Assembly: GCA_951804985.1 (NCBI GenBank)
Contig: OX638130.1
Span: forward strand, 128,167,593-128,231,592
Length of the DNA: 64,000 nt
Reading direction: 5' to 3'
Source of the DNA: Dryomyza anilis
Lineage: Eukaryota > Arthropoda > Insecta > Diptera > Dryomyzidae
This document shows, piece by piece, positions 56,201 to 64,000 of this stretch. Within the stretch, counting starts at the first letter, position 1. Each line of letters begins with the position of its first letter. The translations under genes were made by a program, and so were the position numbers. A model generated the notes under the pieces. That model was not told the DNA's origin, searched no databases, and was given only the letters and a program-made list of their open reading frames with translations.

Positions 56201-56672
56201 TTTTTAGTGAAAATTTGAATTTTTTGTGAAAAATTGAATTTTTAGTGAAAAATTGAATTTTACGTGTAAAATTAAATTTTTAGTGAAAATTTAAATTTTT
56301 AGTGAAAAATTTAATTTTTAGTGAAAAATTGAATTTCTAGCGAAAATTTGAATTTCTAGTGAAAAATGGAATTTTTAGTGAAAATTGAATTTTTAGTGAA
56401 AAATTGAATTTTTTGTGAAAAATTGAATTTTTAGTGAAAATTTGAATTTTTAGTGAAAATTTGAATTTTTAGTGAAAATTTGAATTTTTAGTGAAAATTT
56501 GAATTTATAGTGAAAATTTGAATTTTTAGTGAAAATTTGATTTTTAGTGAAAAATAGAATTTTCAGTGAAAATTTTAATTATTAGTGAAATGTTTAATTT
56601 TTAGTGAAAAATTGAATTTTTATTGAAAAATTGAATTTTCAGTGAAAAATTGAATTTTCAGTGAAAATTCAA
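53240..56672 (-). repeat. 19-bp satellite array, inverted orientation, 3.4 kb
   Basis: Tandem GAATTTTTAGTGAAAAATT units are the reverse complement of the unit at 9693-10832. Sub-blocks with distinct variants (GAAAATTTGAATTTTTAGT, GAAAATTCGAATTTTTAGT) recur. A block with GAATTTTCAGTG, TAATTATTAGTGG and TTTAATATAAAATTTT occurs near 54015 and again about 1.44 kb later near 55457. TACGTGTAAAATTAAATTT recurs at 56091 and 56261 (170 bp, about nine units). This shows higher-order duplication within the array. Confidence 0.97.
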
Positions 56673-58899
56673 TTATTTTTTTTTTAAATATCATTTTTTT
56701 ATGAATGCTAAAAATAAGAAATAAAATTTTAAATCGTAAATATCCTTCTTGGCCACTTAAAGTGTTCGATTCATTGCTGTTTGAGCTCAGCTTATTTTTT
56801 CGCTCTGCCAAGCACATAACGCACAAAATCCATTAACAATCGCATATATCCTGACGTCCCTTACAGTTCGTCCCTTTAACCTTTTTCGTCCTCACCCACT
56901 TTAGCGCAAATTGTGCTCTGCAAGTGTGCGAAAATGTTCATTGAGGCTTCTTAACACGTAGCATCGCAAAATAGCAAATATTTGGCTAAATTTACGATTT
57001 CATGTGTTGCTCGGCTAAACTCCCCTGGCTTCGCTACTACGACTGCTGCTGCTGTTTCTACTACTATTACTACTGCTACTACTACTACTGAAAACTGCTG
57101 ATATCACCACAAATTCTTGCTGCGAATATCAATAAATCTTTGCTGAATTATTTTTGTTTCGTTAAAGTTTTTATTATTATTTTAAGAAATTTTTTAAATG
57201 CCTCAATGCATTTTAAAATTTCAAATTAATGCCAATTTCTGCACTTTTCAAATGCATTTTTTTTAACTACAGCCTGCTCAATGAAGCTGTACGTTTTTAT
57301 TTTTCTAGTATATATTTTTGTATTATTTCTGCTCATTTAACTGCTTTAAACTGGGTTAAAACATTTATTTTTTTGCCGCTTGCTGGCGAGAAAAATCATT
57401 GAACAAAGTTTTCTTTATGCTCAAAGTTGAACAATTGCAACGGTGAACAAAAACTTAAAAACTAAAGTAGTTTGGTTTCTGTAGTCACTTTTTGCAGCTG
57501 CATTTAAAAGGCTTGTTTTTGTTGCAAACCAAATGTTAACTTTTTTTTTTTTGCTTTCTTGAAAGTTTCGGGTGATTTTACTTGCACAAGAATATTTAAA
57601 ATCGGTTCATTATTCAGTTTTAACTTTAATTTTTCGCGTTTGTTTGCTTGTTAAATTGTGCCGCCTGAGTGCTTTCAAATAATTCCATGTATTTATTTTT
57701 ACTACACTTTGTGATGCTTTTAAAATAAAGCAGCTGTAGCCGCAGTAGAAGGGAGCAACCTTACACTGCGTATTTCCGCTTCATTGGAGCTGCTTTGAAG
57801 CATAGATCATTTTACGAGATTCCGCAATTTTACGAGTTTATATCAGTTGTACAAACATATTTTCAATTAGACAATTGCAAATACCTGAGGTTTAAAGCAT
57901 TTTAGATTTGATTTCTAACAGTCTTTTGATATTCGTTTTAAAATAAATGATTTTTATCTCGATTACATTTAGTCATATGTAAGCACTTATTGCAGGAATT
58001 TAAATTTAGACAAAACACAGACTTTCATTCATTCATTTGCGTGTTCTTTTCATACAAACTACTCGAGCGATATCAATCCACAACGCAGTAGCAGAGGCCT
58101 TTATACGACTTTAACCAGTCTCACAGTCTCTGTATTAAGGGTCTACTTTACCCTCTTGAAAACCATCAACCCTTTCAACCATTTAACACGTCCCAAATAC
58201 ATCGCTTTGTTTTGTTTTGGCTCGGCTTCGGTTCGGTTCGTTTCGTTTAGGTTCATTTTGGTTCTTTGAATTGGATTTTTGCGACAGTTCGGAGAGCGTT
58301 GTATCGATTTTTAAGCTCCATCGAGCACGCATAAAACAGCTTTGGCAATTGACAAAATCGACTAAATAACATATCCCTTTTGCTTTTGTCTCATAGAATA
58401 TACTATGTGAATGTGAATGTCTGAAAGTCTGAACATTTGTAATAGAGCAGAGCCAATGGATATGAACTAAAGCCATAGCTGGTACGTAATACGGTGATTA
58501 TTAGAAGATGACCTAGTTGAAAAATTTCAAGGTTCAGTTTATCTTATGATACCTATTTTTTAATAAATAAACTAAATTATTTGTAAGTTCTAAATTAATC
58601 GCTGTTAAAATCTAAAATATTTTTATATTAGATCAAAAAATGTATAATTTTTGATATAAAAGTCGGAATTGTGTATTCGTCAGATTATCAAAATTAATAA
58701 AATAAGTATGTTTGTCTAACATAAAAACATTTTCTATATCAATTTAATAAATTCATCGATTAAATTGTCGTAATATTTCTCGTTAGTTTGAAGAAATAAT
58801 CAAAAATCCTATAATTTTATTTATTTATATATTGAAAACTATTATTGACGCTTTTAAATGATACAGTTTACATATTTGTTTGATTTTATAATTATTTCA
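56673..58899. other. Noncoding DNA with trinucleotide and GGTTC runs
   Basis: 57040-57090 is a CTA/CTG trinucleotide tract. 58215-58265 has GGTTCGGTTCG-like repeats. A GC-richer stretch at 56740-57010 holds no exon. The - strand frame at 58183-58476 is composed partly of the GGTTC run and is unsupported. Confidence 0.3.
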
Positions 58900-59010
58900 A
58901 AAGGCAGATTTGCGACATCTGTCTCTGAAATTCCACAAAATTTGACAACTTTCCCACAAAATTCCATGTGCTTGCCAGAAATATGCCTCTAATATTCTGG
59001 GAAATGGGTT
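58900..59010 (-). repeat. Dispersed repeat family R, short diverged copy
   Basis: The reverse complement contains AGAATATTAGAGGCATATTT, CTGGCAAGCACATGGAATTT and TGTGGGAAAGTTG, aligning with the first half of the units at 6541 and 6729. Confidence 0.5.
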
Positions 59011-59906
59011 ATTTTAATCTTTTTTATTAATATACATAATGGGACTTCTTAAAAATAAATATTTCAACAAATTATAAAATTTTCAAATTTTCTCTATTAC
59101 TAAATTTCATTAACTTAAAAATTAAATGTTTTTAAAAGTACAATCGACAGTGAATATTTCAAAAGAGTTCTTCAATATAATGAACTACCGTTCATTGCTC
59201 AGAAATATTTAAAATATTGTAGAACTTTTCATTGGGCATATAAACCTGATGTATGGTTTACCTATTTCTGATTTCGGTATATCTGAGATATTTTTTTCTC
59301 AAATTTTGGTGCAGATAAACCGAACCTATTCAAAATTATAATTAAAAATGTACTTAGTAAAAATTAAACTATTTTATGCGGACATTTTCTTGGTTTCTAT
59401 CGATATCTGATCAAATTTCATTTTATAATTCAAAACTTAATAATTCAAATTCAAAAATATTTTATTAAAGTCTGTCAATTTTATATACGAATTGTAAGAT
59501 AATGGATCAAGTTTTAGTTTTTGATTGAATTTCCTATAAAAATTGTAAAAAAACATTGCTAAATTTGATTTCTCAGTACAAAATATGGTTTTTGCAAATA
59601 AATTCAATCCATTTGCTATGACATGAACAATTTAAATTCATTTGGAAAATTATTTTTCATTGAGACATCAAACTCAAATCCACTTTTTTACAAATTTGTA
59701 TATGAAATTCGATCAATTCATTCGACCCATTATCTTACAATTCGTATTGGAAATTGTTAGTTTTTAATCATGATACAACTATAAGGTACAAGGATCCGAG
59801 AGTGCTTTACGAATTATGCGAGAAATTGGGAAAGTAAAAAAGTCAAAGTTTTAGTTCTTACTGTCAAAAATTTGAAATTGTTTTTATTTTCAATTGTTTT
59901 ATTTAT
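59011..59906. other. AT-rich noncoding DNA
   Basis: No repeat family or gene is supported. ATTGTAAGATAATGGATC near 59490 and its reverse complement (GACCCATTATCTTACAAT) near 59725 hint at a short inverted pair. Confidence 0.3.
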
Positions 59907-61930
59907 ATACACCCAAAAAAAATCTTGTACAATTAAAAAAATTGTCTTTAATATAACAAGACATCTTGTTAATTTACGTCCATAGAGATATCTTGTTAAT
60001 ACAAAAAACAATAGTATTGTAAAACTACAAGATATTTTAAATTGACGCACAACAAAGTGTTGTTAATATCAAGGGACATTCTGTAATATATAAATGTAAA
60101 TGTACTTATAACAACAAGATTATCAAGTCACTTGTAAAATTATTCTCGTTGGAATAATAACGCTATTCTTTCAATTATTTATATTGAATAAAAAGCATAA
60201 TTTTAATTTCTAGAATTTATTGAACAAATTAGAAAATATAATCTTGTGATGAAACTAAAGCTCTCGATTACACGGGTGCCCGTAATACACACAAAAAAAT
60301 ATAGGTAAATCTAACCGAAAAAGACGATTAAAATTGCAGTGACCGATAAACGTGCTAAATCGAACCGACTAAAAATTGTTATAATTATAGTACGTGAAAA
60401 TACTTCGTTTACCATGAAAAATTGTTAGGCTACCATGAATAATAGTTCGTGTACCATGAAAAATAGTTTTTTTTTACCATGAGAAATAGTTTATCTACCA
60501 TTAAAAATTGTTCCTGTACCATATTTATGGTTACTTTACTAAAACTAAAAGATTTGAATTTTTAAGAAATATATTATTTATTATTATTTTATATACACAG
60601 ACATATTTACTTTAATACACTTATACAATGGAATGGCACAAAATGAAATAAAAAAAAAACAATCACAATGCTTAGCAATTCACGAATAAATTCGTCTATT
60701 TTATGTGCAAATTTCCACTTCAAAATCAGTTGGCAAAACTTTGTTTCTTTTGGATCGGGTTTATCCAGATCCTTCCGAATTTAGCAAAAACGCATTGCTA
60801 TTCACATAACTCATTTTAACTTTATTTATTAATTAAAAATCACTTAAATCAATACTTACAGCTTACGCACCGCACCGGTCCACGATAAGTTTACAACTGA
60901 ATATCAACGAACGAGTTGTCTCAGCTCAAAACGAGATGAAAGAGATGAGATAATTGCATCGGGAACAATCTTTTCGGTTACATAACCAAGCAAAATAGTA
61001 AAGTTACCATTTTATTTGGTTACTTTTACTATTTTGGTGGTAGAAAATAGTAAAGTTAACATTTTATTTGGTTACTTTTACTATTTTGGTGGTAGAAAAT
61101 AGTAACTTTACCATTTTAGAGTTTAGTCATACCATTTGTGTGGTTAAATTTATATGTTACAATTCTTACGACTAGTTTAACTTTATTCATGGTTAAAAAT
61201 TTCTAAATTTATTTTAACAATTTTTGTCGATTAGATTAACCACCTGAATCGTACTTGTTGTTTGTGTTTTCAATGCAAAATAGAAAAATGGTTTATTAAC
61301 AACTTTTTTCGGTTAGATTAACCTATCTTTTTTCTGTGTGTATTCACTTTTCGAACTACCCAGGTATTTATTTTGTTTTTTCGTCTGGTGACCAACGCCA
61401 TTAAACAAAAGGTCGGACAGAGATATGAACGAACGCTCAGACAAACAAATGGACTACGGGTGGTTCGAATTGTTAATACCTCGATATTACATATTTGAAC
61501 TACCCAGGTATTACACGGGATTTCGTTGTTCATGTTTCTGATTGTTGCTGCATGTTTTTGTGATCCTTATTGTGGAATGTCCACATGCAAATATTAAATA
61601 TTAAACATATTATCAGAATCTGTCCTTTCCTTTTTTTTAATCGTTACCTGTTTTTATCTTCAAATGTTTTGATTTATTGTTTACTTTTTATTTCATTATT
61701 ATTCCATGTGACAGCGTCACATTCTTAATTTTTTTTAAATCTATTTTTATTAACAAGAAGAATATCTTAGCATTATAAATGATGTTGTAACTCAACAAGA
61801 CTACATGTGTTTCAATTAATAAGAATCTTGTTGCAACAACAGGAAAGTTTTTATAACACAAATATTTTTTAAGAGAAATTCAACAAAGCTGATCTTGTTA
61901 ATAGCACAACAATATTTTTTTGGTGTATGC
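59907..61930. mobile_element. Outer terminal-inverted-repeat element, interrupted
   Basis: ATACACCCAAAAAAAATCTTG at the left (59907) is mirrored by ATATTTTTTTGGTGTAT at the right (ending about 61928). AACAAGAT/ATCTTGTT motifs recur near both ends (59920-60130 and 61750-61905), as expected of subterminal binding repeats in a DNA transposon. The interior is split by the nested element(s) from about 60277 to 61509. No transposase. Confidence 0.55.
60284..61344. mobile_element. Inner terminal-inverted-repeat element (~1.06 kb)
   Basis: There are ~40-bp terminal inverted repeats: AATACACACAAAAAAATATA then GGTAAATCTAACCGAAAAAG at 60284. The right end (61303-61344) reads inward AATACACACAGAAAAAAGAT and AGGTTAATCTAACCGAAAAA. 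Internally there are ~25-bp ATACCATGAAAAATAGTT-like repeats (60400-60540) and a 52-bp unit AATAGTAAAGTTA.CATTTT to TTTTGGTGGTAGAA repeated from 60992 to about 61115. It is non-autonomous. ATTACACGGG occurs at 60267-60276 and again at 61510-61519, which may mark a further nesting level. Confidence 0.7.
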
Positions 61931-62042
61931 TAATTTATTAAACAAACTCGTTACAAATTTAATACAGCGAAACAATATATTGCACATCAACGCGACCAAA
62001 AAATGTCTGAAATTTTCGCGGTATTCTGTTAAAGTAAAATAT
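61931..62042. other. Short noncoding segment
   Basis: Flank of the outer inverted-repeat element. Frames on both strands run through but have no family match. Confidence 0.25.
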
Positions 62043-62345
62043 TTAGGCTGCGTGATTAGGAATCGTGATGCAGTATGGTGCACGGCATTTACCGGATGCA
62101 TCGATCGTTGTGACTCCTGCAACTCCTGTAGCTGCAGCGGCCGATATCGGGTATACATCGGAAGTGGAACATTCTTTGATTAATGCATCGGATGAGTTCA
62201 GGATTGCATAAAGAATGATGAAACAACATATGCAATTAACCGTGTATGCCAAATTCGGGCGCTTAATAAAGTCTGTAGTTTTTCGCAAACAATTAAAGAA
62301 TTTTTCAATTGTTGCCCACAAAATTGTTCCATTGCTGAATTATAT
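62043..62345 (-). pseudogene. Possible PIF/Harbinger-like transposase C-terminal relic
   Basis: A - strand frame reads ATIEKFFNCLRKTTDFIKRP then NLAYTVNCICCFIILYAIL. It loosely follows the Harbinger DDE_Tnp_4 C-terminal pattern (V/I-E-x-x-F-x-x-L-K ... A-C-x-x-L-H-N), but the key L-H-N is L-Y-A and the G after F is missing. Upstream the frame is closed by a stop a few codons before. The block is GC-richer than its surroundings. This is a weak assignment. It could be unrelated sequence, and the + strand also has short open frames. Confidence 0.2.
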
Positions 62346-62784
62346 TTTCCAAATTGGGGACATAGATACAGTCAATAAAGACATTGCCATGATTGCAACG
62401 AAAAAACGCACAACGTTTTGAAATTCTGTTTTTAATTTAATAATTTCTAAAAGTCAATTGTTTTGTTTTTAAATTATTTCAGTTATTAATGTCAGTATAT
62501 TGTTGTTTTGAAAACAATTTCGTTTTTAAAAAAGAAGATATACACAATATCATTCCTTCTCAAACATTTTATGTTTTGAGAGAGGAATTTATGCTTTCTT
62601 TTACCTTCTCATTGTATCATGGTTTTTAATGAAATATTTTTTGAATTTAATATTATTCCAAGTAGATTTAAAAGTTTTTGCTTTATAATAATTATGCTTT
62701 GTGTCAATAATTTGGGGAAAGCATTGAAAGAACCAAGGCTTATCCGGTAAAACTCATTTCTTAGACTTTTATCGAAAGCTTTCA
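62346..62784. other. AT-rich noncoding DNA
   Basis: Nothing is recognised. Confidence 0.3.
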
Positions 62785-62950
62785 AGCAGCAAAAGCGGTA
62801 TTTCGTATCAGAAGCTGCCTATTTTCTACCCGTTCTCATAATGTGCCATAAATCTGACATTAAAATTCCGCAAAAATTGATCACCTGCTATAGATTTCTG
62901 AAAATATTCCAATTATCTGTGTGTTTTCCGGAAATATTTTTCAAAAATGA
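62785..62950 (-). repeat. Dispersed repeat family R, inverted copy
   Basis: The reverse complement reads AAATATTTCCGGAAAACACA, CAGATAATTGGAATATT, a central GCGGAATTTTAATGTCAG, then AGCTTCTGATACGAAATACC and GCTTTTGC. It follows the units at 6541 and 6729 motif by motif. Confidence 0.65.
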
Positions 62951-63229
62951 CAGACATTTTGTCTCGGATAGTTAACATAATTTACACCAGATTTGTAAAT
63001 CAATTTGAATCCAAAAATTTGAAAAATATTTTGAATCAATTTTTAAAAAAGTATTTACATAAAATGATGAATACATCTATCGAATAGAAATAAATTTATT
63101 AAAGGCATATATGAAAATAAACATTAAAATTTATAATATTGATAAACGAATTCATAAATACGATGAATAGTTTATTGGTATAATGAATTATTCAATATAT
63201 TTCTGTCTACGAAAAACTGTTCTACATGT
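62951..63229. other. AT-rich noncoding DNA
   Basis: 63110-63205 (AATTCATAAATACGATGAAT, ATTTCTGTCTACG) resembles the right end of the inverted-repeat element at 17748-19578 and may be a decayed half-copy. The match is short. Confidence 0.25.
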
Positions 63230-63700
63230 TTGTATCTCTGGATTGTGTACAAAATAAAAACACTCTTATGTTTGGTGTAAATTACAACAATTAACTTTAT
63301 TAATTCATATTAACTAACAACTTTATTAATTATAAATTCTAACAACTGCTGCATGTTCACAATTTAACTTGACATTGATCACACACGAGATGCACTCGAC
63401 CACTTTCCAATCACTACTGAATTACTACAGTTGCGGCGCTCTTATATACTGCATACATTGGTTCGACAAGTTTCGCGAACCTTCTACATTTCTTGTGAAT
63501 GCTACATGCTATTTGCATCTCATTCGCACTCATGTGTTTTAAAGCGCTGATCTTCTATCTATTTCTCGTACATTGCCGCAATGCGCTGCATGATCTTCCG
63601 TCTCTTTCTAACACATTGCTTAGTGCGCTGAATAGTCTTGCGTCTCATTTATTCTTGTAGATTGCTTGCACTATGGGGCAAATTACCTCTTTTCGTAAAA
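63230..63700 (-). mobile_element. LTR-like block (possible solo LTR)
   Basis: Read on the - strand it has three or four ~42-bp repeats (CAGCGCA..AAGCAATGT..AGAAA.AGA..GAAGATCA), a TATATAAGAGCGCCGC box and a TCAGT initiator. Two AATAAAG polyadenylation-like signals lie about 120-150 bp downstream (63290-63330). Promoter, start and poly(A) signal packed into about 450 bp is the U3-R-U5 layout of an LTR. Exact ends, target duplication and primer-binding site were not found, and no gag/pol is present in the window, so a solo LTR is inferred. Confidence 0.45.
63416..63448 (-). promoter_or_regulatory. TATA box and initiator pair
   Basis: On the - strand TATATAAG (63448-63441) is followed by TCAGT (63420-63416). 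Its A, the expected start site, is at about 63418, 30 nt from the first T of the TATA box. The initiator fits the insect consensus TCAKTY, and this spacing is the optimum for RNA polymerase II core promoters. Confidence 0.6.
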
Positions 63701-64000
63701 ATATGTTAAATTTTAGTTGTAGTAAAAAAAGTTATCTGAATAATGAAATATTCTTTTAATATGAAGTAAACATGCCGCTGATGAATTTTTCTACTAGGTT
63801 CTTGACTTGTTTGCCAATAAGTTTGATTGTCCGTTGTAATAAAAAGAATTCACTCAAACGTACCTAATGCTGAAATATCAAACCAACTGCTATGACTTTC
63901 TGTTGAGGGTATTTAACGTTCATTGGCTATAGTTACCATTCATATTAAAGTCAAAATCTAAGTGTGTGATTGTCTTTAGCCTTTTAAATACTATAGAAAT
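63701..64000. other. AT-rich noncoding DNA at window end
   Basis: No gene or repeat is recognised. Confidence 0.3.

Overview
This is AT-rich, gene-poor nuclear DNA from an insect, most likely a higher (schizophoran) fly. The evidence is indirect. Satellites, nested transposon relics and tRNA-derived SINEs dominate the window. Islands of CAA/CAG-rich, more GC-balanced sequence look like Drosophila-type intronic or intergenic DNA. Two inverted copies of an element carry the GACAGAC run, the GGACATGGCTA block and the GGTGTAGGGTATAAAAA end that I recognise from fly genomes. There is no prokaryotic operon, rRNA gene, CRISPR array or long open reading frame. The longest frame (172 codons, 39621-40139) does not look coding. 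No species can be assigned.

The best protein-coding evidence is two short candidate exons on the + strand. One is at 263-331 (69 nt, after TTTTTCGCCTTCATAG and before GTAAGC). The other is at 40714-40780 (67 nt, after a long pyrimidine tract ending TTTTTGCAG and before GTAAGTT). If joined they stay in one frame. Between them, at 8909/8910, a pyrimidine tract runs straight into CAG|GTAAGC, the signature of a recursive (ratchet) splice site. The 40714 junction, CAG|GTACGT, has the same form. My working model is that much of the window is long intron of one + strand gene of unknown identity.

The repeats fall into layers. (1) Satellites: a 19-bp satellite in three arrays (9693-10832, a diverged one at 12765-13970, and 53240-56672 in the opposite orientation); a 10-bp ATGTAAAGTA array at 15193-16093 that flips into its own reverse complement; a 10-bp ACTACAAAAT array at 31123-32578; and a 14-bp AACATGTT-centred array. 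(2) tRNA-derived elements: four copies of one SINE family plus two other tRNA-like sequences. (3) DNA-transposon relics: a hAT transposase fragment (52764-53029), a weak Harbinger-like fragment near 62100, and several non-autonomous terminal-inverted-repeat elements, some nested two or three deep (17748-19578, 24231-24462, 35857-36182, 59907-61930 with 60284-61344 inside). (4) Retroelement remains: two decayed elements (22106-23772 and 37148-38570), two inverted copies of an ~800-850 bp element (18331-19180 and 22697-23492), and an LTR-like block with a well-spaced TATA box and initiator on the - strand near 63418. (5) Ancient degenerate duplications with periods near 190-270 bp.

The most unusual objects are the candidate recursive-splice architecture, the inverted 10-bp satellite, an ~850-bp element flanked by tandem CGCACCGGTGCG palindromes at 50034-50832, and a dispersed ~160-bp repeat family found both in tandem and singly. 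Apart from the two exon candidates, the window holds no recognisable functional pathway. Its logic is that of a repeat-loaded long intron or intergenic region.
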